Shown in pieces: positions 44,784-51,937 of a stretch of DNA of 51,937 nucleotides. Source of the DNA: Acinetobacter bereziniae (GTDB taxonomy: Bacteria; Pseudomonadota; Gammaproteobacteria; Pseudomonadales; Moraxellaceae); NCBI GenBank assembly GCA_009912575.1, contig WNDP01000011.1, positions 1 to 51,937 on the forward strand. The letters are read 5' to 3'. Numbering within the stretch: position 1 is the stretch's first letter; every line of letters starts with the position of its first letter. The notes beneath the pieces were generated by a model. That model was not told where the DNA came from. It made no database searches and saw only the letters and a program-made list of their open reading frames with translations. The translations under genes were made by a program, and so were the position numbers.

Positions 44784-45821
44784 ATGCAGAATACAGTTGT
44801 CCTTTTCGACCTTGAAAATAATATGCCAACAGCGCACTTGCTGGGCAAAATGGTTGAGCACTACACCACCTTATATTTTTTCAATTGCACTGGGCATTTT
44901 CACTATTCGCTCGAGGATCTCACCGAGCTTTCTGGTTGGATCAACAGTGGTCAAGTGGTTATTTTAGATGTTCCTCAAGCAGCCCAAAAAGAATATGAAT
45001 ATGCCGTGATTGCGGGACAATTACTGGCATTGTTAACTCCAGATACGCAGATCGAAATTATTTCAGCTACGCCTAGCTGTGATGTGTTGTTGGATATTAT
45101 CCGTAATGTACATCTCGACTGTCGTCTTGTTCAAATCGAGTCGACTGTTCAATCGCCAAGTCAAAAACAGCAGCTTCCAAGTATAGAAACAATTCAAAAT
45201 AAACCATATTTGCAGATGGTTAAAAAGTATTGTGATGCTTTAGCTAAGATGACAGGAAAGCCAAATACAGTTGAAAAATTACGTAATTCTATCGTGAATA
45301 CTTTGCAAGTTGTGTCTGACGAAGCACAACATTTAGTGGGTATGCTGATTAATTTAAGAATTGTAAAATGTTTTGACGAGCAAATAGTCTACCGTAAAAA
45401 AGTCTTAAAACAGTGGGTCAGTTTAGATATTGAAAATTCAGCATTACAAGACCAATCTGATCAACAATTCAATCGACAATCACATATTAAATTACACAAA
45501 ATAGATCAGCTTCTTGAAAGCTTACACACTGATCCACAACATGTGATACAGGCAATAGATGAGCAACAATCTCTCGAAGCAGTACAACAGGTGTTGTTTA
45601 AAAACTTTGAACAGATTGATCCCGTTCAGATTGAAGTGATTCATAAGCTCAATGATTTAAAAACAGCTAAACCGAAAGACATTTATGCATTGCGTGATTT
45701 ATTAGAGCAAATGTTTCCCAAGTCTGATATCCGTTTATTGCTTAAAGAATTGATTGAAAAAGGTTATATTTATTGGAATGGGCACGAAGTGATCTATAGC
45801 CATGAAATGTATTTGAATTAA
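44784..45821 (+). CDS. Protein with a degenerate PIN-like N-terminal domain, function unknown
   Basis: This encodes 345 residues. The start TVVLFDLENNMPTAHLL resembles the first strand of NYN/PIN-like nucleases (metal Asp, Glu). The later acidic sites look lost: the usual DFHIAFYIG-like and SKDTGFD-like blocks read YEYAVIAGQLLALL and ISATPSCDVLLDII. The middle contains a helical block (MVKKYCDALAKMTGKPNTVEKLRNSI) like the helical module of such proteins. The C-terminus (AKPKDIYALRDLLEQMFPKSDIRLLLKELIEKGYIYWNG) looks like a winged helix. It may bind RNA without cutting it. ATG 44784 follows a weak ribosome site. No operon partner. Confidence 0.6.
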   Translation: MQNTVVLFDLENNMPTAHLLGKMVEHYTTLYFFNCTGHFHYSLEDLTELSGWINSGQVVILDVPQAAQKEYEYAVIAGQLLALLTPDTQIEIISATPSCDVLLDIIRNVHLDCRLVQIESTVQSPSQKQQLPSIETIQNKPYLQMVKKYCDALAKMTGKPNTVEKLRNSIVNTLQVVSDEAQHLVGMLINLRIVKCFDEQIVYRKKVLKQWVSLDIENSALQDQSDQQFNRQSHIKLHKIDQLLESLHTDPQHVIQAIDEQQSLEAVQQVLFKNFEQIDPVQIEVIHKLNDLKTAKPKDIYALRDLLEQMFPKSDIRLLLKELIEKGYIYWNGHEVIYSHEMYLN

Positions 45822-45921
45822 TCTACATAGATGGTTGACCTAAGTTGAAAACACAACTGTCTTGATGATCTAAACTCAGCTACAGATTATGATGTGTTTT
45901 TTCTGCTGTTAGATTTTTGAT

Positions 45922-45956
45922 AAAATGTTTCCATCGAGAAATCATGAAAACATTTT
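45922..45956. repeat. Near-perfect 13-bp inverted repeat in an intergenic space
   Basis: AAAATGTTTCCAT (45922-45934) and ATGAAAACATTTT (45944-45956) pair with one mismatch around a nine-base loop. It is not followed by a T run, so it is a poor terminator. It may be an operator or a small mobile scar. Confidence 0.4.
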
Positions 45957-46031
45957 CAATGGTGCTATTGAAAGGAAAGGTACAGCTTGTCCCTCTCTTC
46001 CAATATGCCCACTTCTCGAAAGTAATTATTT

Positions 46032-46778
46032 TTATAGGTTAGCAACACCACCATCTATCAATAACTCAGTTCCTACGACAAAACGAGACTCATCAGAAGC
46101 AAGATAAATAAAGGCATTGGCAATTTCTGTTGCTGTGGCAAGTCTTTGTAATGGGACTAGATTTTCAATACTGATTTTAAGCTGTTCAACTTCAACAGGG
46201 CTGGCCGCCACTTTATTCAGTGCAGGGGTAAATGTTGGGCCAGGTGAAAGTAAATTGAAGCGTATTTTACGAGTTAAAAGCTCTCGAGAAAGCGTTTTGA
46301 CCAAGGAGCGCAAAGCGATTTTTGAAGCAGCATAAACACTGCTTTTCTCTAGCGCGATATGAATACTTGTCGAACCACATAGAATCACTGAACTGTTCGG
46401 GTTGATGATTGGCAATAGACTTTGTATCAAAAAGAAAGGGCCTTTGAGGTTGGTATTCAATACGGCATCAAATTGTTCGACGCTCCATTGCCCAAAGCTT
46501 TGATGATTAACATTGCCCGCATTGATATAAATGACATCGAATGTAAAAGCGGATTGCTGTATTTTTTCAATAAAATCATATTGAGCGTTTAAGTTGGCAT
46601 GATCACATGGCAAACCCAAGCTTTGTGCTCCTAATTGTCGCTGTACTTGTGCAATTTGATTGATATTTCGCGCAGTAAAGACCACAAAAGCACCTTCTTC
46701 GATTGCACGCTGTGCTGCGGCAAATCCAATCCCACTGGTTGCACCTGTGATGAGAACAGTCTTGTCTTTTAATCTCAT
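46032..46778 (-). CDS. Short-chain dehydrogenase/reductase
   Basis: A 248-residue classical SDR. The cofactor motif is TGATSGIG, the catalytic Ser-Tyr-Lys set is visible in VILCGSTSIH and SSVYAASKIAL, and the active-site Asn in LNTNLKGPFFL. The C-terminus has the usual VVGTELLIDGG. It is a soluble NAD(P)-dependent oxidoreductase with unspecified substrate. It is divergent from the HxlR-type regulator, a common pairing in which the regulator responds to quinone or aldehyde stress and represses the SDR. Confidence 0.9.
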   Translation of the reverse strand: MRLKDKTVLITGATSGIGFAAAQRAIEEGAFVVFTARNINQIAQVQRQLGAQSLGLPCDHANLNAQYDFIEKIQQSAFTFDVIYINAGNVNHQSFGQWSVEQFDAVLNTNLKGPFFLIQSLLPIINPNSSVILCGSTSIHIALEKSSVYAASKIALRSLVKTLSRELLTRKIRFNLLSPGPTFTPALNKVAASPVEVEQLKISIENLVPLQRLATATEIANAFIYLASDESRFVVGTELLIDGGVANL

Positions 46779-46842
46779 TTTTTCACTATAATGTCATTAA
46801 GAAACATTTATATTGTGAAAATTTATTTGTAGATGTAAGAAC

Positions 46843-46856
46843 TTACCAAGTGGTAA
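46843..46856. promoter_or_regulatory. Palindrome TTACCA-AG-TGGTAA between SDR and HxlR genes, candidate operator
   Basis: A perfect 6-bp inverted repeat with a two-base spacer lies in the 149-base divergent region, 65 bases from the SDR start and 72 from the regulator start. HxlR-type dimers bind short palindromes in such places. Confidence 0.5.
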
Positions 46857-46927
46857 CTTAGTCGCTATTCAGTTTGAAATAGGCTGAAATCAGTCTTTTA
46901 AAAATGTAGCTTTATGTAAGGTAAAAA

Positions 46928-47266
46928 ATGACAACTGTGCAGTATGAACAAAATTGCTCGATTATGCGATTCGTTGCGATATTTTCAGGCAAATGGGTCT
47001 TGCCCATAGTTTACCATTTGATTCATGCTCAACATCCAGTTCGTTTTAACCAGCTACAAAAAGCTTTAGCACCGATTCCTCAAAAAGAACTTTCAAAACA
47101 GTTAAAGCTTTTAGAAGAATGTCAACTGATCTCCAAACAGATTTATCCTGAAGTACCACCGCGAGTGGAATATCAAATTACTGAATTGGGGCAAACATTA
47201 CAGGGTTCAATAGATACGTTGGGGCGTTGGATGGAGTTTTATGAGAAAAATAGAGATGAAAAATAA
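46928..47266 (+). CDS. HxlR family transcriptional regulator
   Basis: A 112-residue winged-helix protein. An early Cys (YEQNCSIMRFVAIFSGKWVLPIVYHL) followed by RFNQLQKALAPIPQKELSKQLKLLEECQLI and the wing PPRVEYQITELGQTL are HxlR hallmarks; the conserved Cys8-9 region is redox-sensitive in YodB-like members. AAGG precedes the ATG. It is divergent from the SDR gene, which is its likely target. Confidence 0.9.
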   Translation: MTTVQYEQNCSIMRFVAIFSGKWVLPIVYHLIHAQHPVRFNQLQKALAPIPQKELSKQLKLLEECQLISKQIYPEVPPRVEYQITELGQTLQGSIDTLGRWMEFYEKNRDEK

Positions 47267-47371
47267 GAGATTAAACTGACCGTAAAAATGACGTTTCGTA
47301 GTATTTTAATTTTAAACTTGCGTTTTATATTCAGCTTATGCAACTCTAATATAGGAATTAAAAGGTGAACT

Positions 47372-47821
47372 ATGGAACACACTGGTCTTTGGGTTGCGCT
47401 CGTAATCGTTGTTTTTGTTTTGGGCTCAATTTTTGGCTTACGCGTAAGCCCAAGAGAAAAGGCATTAGGTTTAATGCGTGAAAAAGCCCGAAAGATGGGT
47501 TTGCATCCGCGTTTGGTGGCTGCGCCAGAATGGACTAAAATCCCAATGGCAACCGAATCTCGTGCAAGTATGGTGGCTTATTATAGTGTACTTATTCCTG
47601 ATGCACGTTTAGCGCTGATGCGTGCATGTGTCGAAGATGAAAAGCTTCACGTGATTCAAGGTGATGCGAAATTTAAAGATTTTCCCATTGCATTAAAGGG
47701 GATTTATGCTATTGATATGCAGGCAAATTGTGTAGGGCTATATTGGGATGAAGAATCTGACCTAAGAGCAACACAACTTGATGATATGAAAGCATATTTA
47801 CTCAAATTGGCTGAAATTTAA
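47372..47821 (+). CDS. Membrane-anchored protein of unknown function upstream of topA
   Basis: This encodes 149 residues. One N-terminal membrane helix (WVALVIVVFVLGSIFGL) is followed by a basic stretch and a ~100-residue soluble domain (GLHPRLVAAPEWTKIP; VAYYSVLIPDARLA; GIYAIDMQANCVGLYWDEESDL). AAGG is placed before the ATG. I recall similar proteins beside topA in other gammaproteobacteria but know no function. topA starts 26 bases after the stop, so the two may be cotranscribed. Confidence 0.75.
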   Translation: MEHTGLWVALVIVVFVLGSIFGLRVSPREKALGLMREKARKMGLHPRLVAAPEWTKIPMATESRASMVAYYSVLIPDARLALMRACVEDEKLHVIQGDAKFKDFPIALKGIYAIDMQANCVGLYWDEESDLRATQLDDMKAYLLKLAEI

Positions 47822-47847
47822 CTTAATAATAGGAACAGTGGTTTATT

Positions 47848-50490
47848 ATGGCGAACGCTCCTCGGTCCACATCCAAAAGCACTACAGCAAAATCTCCTGA
47901 TGCTGGAAAAAAGCGTGCATTAGTGATTGTGGAGTCGCCTGCAAAAGCGAAAACGATTAATAAATATTTAGGCTCAAATTACATTGTAAAGTCATCCGTA
48001 GGTCATGTCCGTGATTTACCTACAGGTGGCTCAAGTAAAACAGCAGAAAAAAAGCCAGCAACACGAACCAAGTTGACGGAAGATCAGAAGGCTGAAAAGG
48101 CACAATCCGCTCTGGTCAATCGTATGGGTGTTGATCCCGAACATGGTTGGAAAGCTAAGTATGAAGTGCTTCCCGGCAAAGAAAATGTTGTTGCCGAACT
48201 CAAAAAGCTCGCCAAAGACGCAGATGAAATCTATCTCGCAACGGATTTGGATAGAGAAGGGGAAGCAATTGCTTGGCATTTGAGAGAAGTCATTGGTGGG
48301 GATGATAGCCGTTACCATCGAGTGGTTTTCAATGAAATTACCAAAAATGCCATCCAAGAAGCATTTAAACAGCCGACACGTCTAGATTTAAACCGTGTCA
48401 ATGCACAACAAGCTCGTCGTTTTCTAGACCGAGTTGTTGGCTTTATGGTTTCACCATTGTTATGGGAAAAAATTGCACGTGGTTTATCTGCGGGTCGTGT
48501 GCAATCTGTAGCTGTGAAATTAGTGGTGGAACGTGAACGTGAAATTCGTGCCTTTATTCCTGAAGAATATTGGCAAGTTTTTGCAGACACTAAATCTCAA
48601 AAAGACGAGATTCGCCTAGAAGCAGTGAAGCAAGCTGGTAAAACATTAAAATTACAGAATAAAGCGCAAACTGACGCTTTGTTGAAAATTTTAAAAGATG
48701 CTGAATATAAAGTTGCCACTCGTGAAGATAAACCGACAAAGGTTAATCCAAGTGCGCCCTATATCACTTCAACGTTACAACAAGCGGCAAGTACACGTTT
48801 AGGTTTCTCAGTAAAGAAAACCATGATGCTTGCACAACGTTTATATGAAGCTGGTTTTATTACCTATATGCGTACTGACTCAACATTTTTAAGCGATGAT
48901 GCAGTCAGTATGGTGCGTCAGCACATTGAAACAGAGTTTGGTGCGAAATATTTACCTGCAAAAGCCAATCGCTATGGCAACAAAGCCAATGCACAAGAAG
49001 CGCATGAAGCAATTCGTCCTTCAAACGTTGGATTAAAAGGCGATAGCTTGGCTGGCGTTGAGCGTGATGCACAACGTTTATATGATTTAATTTGGCGTCA
49101 ATTCGTTGCATGTCAAATGACACCAGCAGAGTATTTATCGTCGACGATTTTAGTGGATGCAAATGGCATAGAACTTAAAGCCAAAGGTCGTACTTTAGTT
49201 TTTGATGGTTTTACCAAAGTTCGTGGTCAAAACAAATCTGATGATGATGTTTTATTACCAGCGGTAAAAGTGGGTGAAATTTTAAAACTTGAGAAACTTG
49301 ATCCTTCTCAACATTTCACTAAACCACCTGCACGTTTTACTGAAGCATCATTGGTTAAAGAATTGGAAAAACGGGGTATTGGTCGACCATCGACATATGC
49401 TGCAATTATTTCGACAATTCAAGATCGAGGCTATGTCAAGTTAGACAACCGCCGTCTTTTCGCTGAAAAGATGGGTGAAATTGTCACAGACCGTTTGGAT
49501 GAGAACTTTAACAATCTAATGAATTACGCTTTTACAGCGGATTTAGAAGGTCAGTTGGATAAAGTTGCAGATGGCGAACGTAATTGGAAAGAGCTACTCG
49601 ATAGTTTCTATGGCGATTTTAAAAAGCGTTTAACGACTGCTCAAGGTGAGGACGGCATGCGTCGTAACTTACCTGTAGAAGTTGCGGATGTTCATTGTAA
49701 AGAATGCGAACGCCCAATGCAGATTCGTACAGGGACAACAGGGGTATTCCTTGGTTGTTCGGGTTACAACTTACCTCCGAAAGAACGTTGTAAGGGCACG
49801 TTGAATTTAACCCCAGTAGAATCCTTGGCTGTACTTTCCGATGATGATGGTGCTGAAACTGCCGATTTGATGTCGAAAAAGCGTTGTTCAATCTGTGGTA
49901 CTGCGATGGACAGCTATGTCATTGATGGTGGCCGAAAACTGCATATCTGTGGAAATAACCCAGATTGTAATGGTTATGAACTCGAAGAAGGTGAGTTCAA
50001 AATCAAAGGCTATGATGGTCCAACCATTCCTTGCGACAAGTGCGATGGTGAAATGCAGTTGAAAACAGGTCGTTTCGGCCCTTACTTTGCATGTATGAGC
50101 TGTGATAATACTCGTAAAGTGTTGAAGAATGGTCAACCTGCACCTCCACGAGTAGATCCAATCAAAATGGAGCATTTGCGTTCAGCTAAGCATGATGATT
50201 TCTTTGTGCTTCGTGATGGTGCTGCTGGTTTATTCTTGGCCGCAAGTAAATTCCCAAAAGTGCGTGAAACACGTGCACCTAAGGTTGCTGAGTTGCGTTC
50301 AGTTGCAGATCAACTTGATCCAAAATATCAATTTATTTTGCAAGCACCTGATCAAGATCCAGATGGAAATCCAACATTGGTGAAATTTAGCCGTAAGAAT
50401 CAAGCACAGTATATCGGCTCAGAAACCCCTGAAGGTAAACAAACCAAGTGGTCGTTGGTTTACCAAGATGGAAAATGGGTTGAAGCTTAA
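47848..50490 (+). CDS. topA: DNA topoisomerase I
   Basis: An 880-residue type IA topoisomerase that relaxes negative supercoils. The Toprim domain starts [20 protein letters not shown] and carries the DxDxE metal triad at Asp133/Asp135/Glu137 ([15 protein letters not shown]). The catalytic tyrosine is Tyr340 in [27 protein letters not shown] is a further signature. The C-terminus has zinc-ribbon modules ([45 protein letters not shown]), some keeping four Cys. Full length, with a strong terminator after it. Confidence 0.98.
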   Translation: MANAPRSTSKSTTAKSPDAGKKRALVIVESPAKAKTINKYLGSNYIVKSSVGHVRDLPTGGSSKTAEKKPATRTKLTEDQKAEKAQSALVNRMGVDPEHGWKAKYEVLPGKENVVAELKKLAKDADEIYLATDLDREGEAIAWHLREVIGGDDSRYHRVVFNEITKNAIQEAFKQPTRLDLNRVNAQQARRFLDRVVGFMVSPLLWEKIARGLSAGRVQSVAVKLVVEREREIRAFIPEEYWQVFADTKSQKDEIRLEAVKQAGKTLKLQNKAQTDALLKILKDAEYKVATREDKPTKVNPSAPYITSTLQQAASTRLGFSVKKTMMLAQRLYEAGFITYMRTDSTFLSDDAVSMVRQHIETEFGAKYLPAKANRYGNKANAQEAHEAIRPSNVGLKGDSLAGVERDAQRLYDLIWRQFVACQMTPAEYLSSTILVDANGIELKAKGRTLVFDGFTKVRGQNKSDDDVLLPAVKVGEILKLEKLDPSQHFTKPPARFTEASLVKELEKRGIGRPSTYAAIISTIQDRGYVKLDNRRLFAEKMGEIVTDRLDENFNNLMNYAFTADLEGQLDKVADGERNWKELLDSFYGDFKKRLTTAQGEDGMRRNLPVEVADVHCKECERPMQIRTGTTGVFLGCSGYNLPPKERCKGTLNLTPVESLAVLSDDDGAETADLMSKKRCSICGTAMDSYVIDGGRKLHICGNNPDCNGYELEEGEFKIKGYDGPTIPCDKCDGEMQLKTGRFGPYFACMSCDNTRKVLKNGQPAPPRVDPIKMEHLRSAKHDDFFVLRDGAAGLFLAASKFPKVRETRAPKVAELRSVADQLDPKYQFILQAPDQDPDGNPTLVKFSRKNQAQYIGSETPEGKQTKWSLVYQDGKWVEA

Positions 50491-50507
50491 GTTTTAAAAA
50501 CACTTAT

Positions 50508-50537
50508 AAAAAATGCTCACATCTGTGGGCATTTTTT
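50508..50537 (+). terminator. Intrinsic terminator of topA
   Basis: AAAAAATGCTCAC / GTGGGCATTTTTT with one T-G pair and an ATCT loop. Confidence 0.92.
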
Positions 50538-50603
50538 ATATCAATTATGATTGGAAGCAGTATGATAAGTGGATGAATAAAAAACTAAAAAATTGGGGAT
50601 GCT

Positions 50604-51365
50604 GTGGAAAATACTAAAAAATTTGCGGTTTTAATTGATGCAGATAATTCATCTGTGAACTCAATTTCTTCGGTCTTGGAAGAGGTGGCCAAATACGGTA
50701 TTGCCAGTGTAAAGCGTGTTTATGGGGATTGGAGCAGTGATTCTCTAAAAAAATGGAGAGAAGTTCTGCTTCCACATGCCATCACACCCGTACAGCAATT
50801 TGCATATACCAGTGGTAAAGATGCTACAGATATGATTTTGATCATCGATGCTATGGATTTATTATATGGCGGCGCATTGGATGGCTTTTGTATTGTGTCC
50901 AGTGATAGTGATTTTACCCCTTTAGCTTCAAGGATTAGAGAAAGTGGTTTAGTTGTTTATGGTTTTGGACGGAAGAAAACACCTGAGCCGTTTAAAAAAG
51001 CTTGTGATAAATTTATATCGATTGAAAACTTGATTGCTGACGAAAAAGAAGAAGAAAAACAGAGTATTGAAAATAGACATAGTGAAGAGAGCAAAAAAGT
51101 TGCTCCGATCGATAAAGACGAAAAACCCCCAATTGATAAAGCAACTTTAAATTTGATTTATAAAGCGGTAAAAGACAACTCAGATGATAATGGTTGGGCA
51201 TATTTAGGCTCTATTGGTACATATCTCAGTACCGTTAAGCCAGATTTTGATACTCGCGATTATGGCTATACTAAGTTATCGGGACTGATAAAAGCTGTAG
51301 AGGTTTTTGAAACCAAAATAGAGGGGAGTCAAATGTTTCTTAAAAAGCGAAAAAAACAGAGCTAA
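50604..51365 (+). CDS. NYN-domain putative RNase with C-terminal OST-HTH/LOTUS domain
   Basis: This encodes 253 residues. The NYN (PIN-like) nuclease domain spans ~1-145 with all acidic sites visible: FAVLIDADNSS, TSGKDATDMILIIDAM and FCIVSSDSDFTPLASRI. A charged linker leads to a C-terminal OST-HTH/LOTUS domain (LNLIYKAVKDNSDDNGWAYLGSIGTYL; RDYGYTKLSGLIKAVEVFE), which in other proteins binds RNA or G-quadruplex RNA. The start is GTG with TTGGGGAT upstream. Likely a metal-dependent RNase of the LabA/DUF88 group. The following truncated gene starts six bases after the stop. Confidence 0.88.
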   Translation: MENTKKFAVLIDADNSSVNSISSVLEEVAKYGIASVKRVYGDWSSDSLKKWREVLLPHAITPVQQFAYTSGKDATDMILIIDAMDLLYGGALDGFCIVSSDSDFTPLASRIRESGLVVYGFGRKKTPEPFKKACDKFISIENLIADEKEEEKQSIENRHSEESKKVAPIDKDEKPPIDKATLNLIYKAVKDNSDDNGWAYLGSIGTYLSTVKPDFDTRDYGYTKLSGLIKAVEVFETKIEGSQMFLKKRKKQS

Positions 51366-51370
51366 ATTGA

Positions 51371-51524
51371 ATGTGGAAAAAACTTCGAATTGCAATTTTA
51401 TTGGGCATTCTACTTATTGTGGGAATGAATGCTTGGCGAGATATGAATCAAGACTGGACAAAACCGATTGTGGTTTTACTACATCCAATCAATGCAGATG
51501 GACAAGTCTCTACATCCCATTATA
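51371..51524 (+). pseudogene. Membrane-anchored protein gene cut by an IS insertion (5' part)
   Basis: The frame starts ATG 51371 and encodes a short cytoplasmic end, one membrane helix (IAILLGILLIVGMNAW) and WTKPIVVLLHPINADGQVS, then runs into the IS end and stops at 51530-51532 after only 53 codons. The rest of the gene should lie beyond the element, outside the window. It is closely spaced with the NYN gene and probably was cotranscribed with it. Confidence 0.75.
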
Positions 51525-51937
51525 TGTACTAGCTCAAACCAGATCTGACAGTTACCCATTTTTTAGTGTGCCTGTCAGGTTAAATTTGAGCTAAATTCTT
51601 CTCAGCCCAAATTCGCTTCCCATCAAGTACTGTTTCCAGTGGTGTGCGACCACAGCACATTTTTCCCTGATGAGTTCGTTCAGTATTATAGAATTTTTGC
51701 CAAACGTCTAGATCAGCTTGTAATTCCTCTAATGTATTATAAAGCTTCTTCCTAAATGTAATTTGATAAAACTCCTGCAAGATCGTCTTATGGAAACGCT
51801 CGCATATTCCATTCGTTTGTGGGGATGCTGCTTTTGTTTTGGTGTGATCAATATCATTGATGGCTAAATATAGCTCATAATCATGTTGTTCAACCTTACC
51901 GCAATATTCAGTACCTCTATCTGTCAGAATACGCAGC
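51525..51937 (-). mobile_element. IS481-type insertion sequence, one end (continues beyond window)
   Basis: The outer end is placed at TGTACTAG (51525) because IS481-family ends begin TGT and the host frame breaks there. Inside, TAGCTCAAA...CTGACAG (51530-51550) is partly mirrored by CTGTCAG...TTTGAGCTA (51573-51594), a hairpin around the transposase stop. The other end and the target duplication are not visible. Confidence 0.75.
51580..51937 (-). CDS. IS481-family transposase, C-terminal part
   Basis: The frame is open to the window edge (119 residues seen). The rve integrase core shows the second catalytic Asp in LTDRGTEYCG and the Glu in PQTNGICERFHKTI, followed by the typical tail YNTERTHQGKMCCGRTPLET. 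The N-terminal part is outside the window. Confidence 0.9.
   Translation of the reverse strand, partial: LRILTDRGTEYCGKVEQHDYELYLAINDIDHTKTKAASPQTNGICERFHKTILQEFYQITFRKKLYNTLEELQADLDVWQKFYNTERTHQGKMCCGRTPLETVLDGKRIWAEKNLAQI

Noticed and set aside
45822-46031. Possible small RNA or gene between the PIN-like gene and the SDR gene
   Set aside because: Only an inverted repeat without T run was found; no promoter or frame of note.

Overview
The window is AT-rich chromosomal DNA that looks like Acinetobacter (Moraxellaceae). Supporting signs are the leuC-leuD-[lipoprotein]-leuB order, a FimV split into two proteins beside truA and asd, ptsP next to rppH, topA followed by an NYN-domain gene, and a six-gene locus matching the A. 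baumannii mum (manganese and urea metabolism) cluster. No tRNA, rRNA, CRISPR array or prophage was seen. The only clear insertion sequence enters at the right edge.

Layout. 1-9.0 kb: end of a metallo-beta-lactamase-fold hydrolase, two secreted proteins of unknown function (one frameshifted), a DCC/DoxX redox pair, catalase, a TetR regulator divergent from an AidB-type acyl-CoA dehydrogenase, a ribbon-helix-helix gene with a 37-residue basic partner, a decayed copy of the aidB 3' end, and an OmpA-type lipoprotein. 9.3-16.2 kb: a small basic protein, ptsP and rppH, a HAD phosphatase, DUF2789, a broken LysR gene, a Ser/Cys-tailed membrane protein and a DUF2061 membrane protein behind a Fur-box-like site. 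16.4-20.5 kb: leucine biosynthesis, with a lipoprotein gene carrying an amber codon directly after its lipobox cysteine. 20.5-29.2 kb: lipoprotein, infA, AraC regulator, truA, a frameshifted asparaginase, fimV in two parts, and asd. 29.4-34.5 kb: an endonuclease/exonuclease/phosphatase-fold membrane protein, a candidate GacA-controlled CsrA/RsmA-sequestering small RNA, a lipid A acyltransferase, a macro-domain protein, an acyltransferase-3 protein and a His/Lys-rich secreted protein. 34.9-44.7 kb: uup divergent from slyX, then the mum-like locus (LysR, NRAMP-like transporter, LamB/YcsF, DUF1445, fused PxpB-PxpC, fused biotin carboxylase-BCCP). 44.8-51.9 kb: a PIN-like protein, an SDR/HxlR divergent pair, topA, an NYN-LOTUS protein, and a gene truncated by an IS481-type element.

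The strongest discovery candidate is at about 30.54-30.79 kb. A GacA-box palindrome (TGTAAG-N6-CTTACG) lies upstream of an untranslated stretch with eight GGA motifs. Several sit in hairpin loops, and one is the loop of the terminator itself. This is the architecture of RsmX/Y/Z and CsrB RNAs, which I do not know to be described in Acinetobacter.

A second theme is gene breakage. Four genes carry apparent single-base indels, mostly in short homopolymers, and one carries a nonsense codon. This is either real decay or phase variation, or uncorrected sequencing error, and reads would be needed to decide. A third is a roughly 240-bp structured intergenic repeat present twice (about 21.1 and 31.2 kb).
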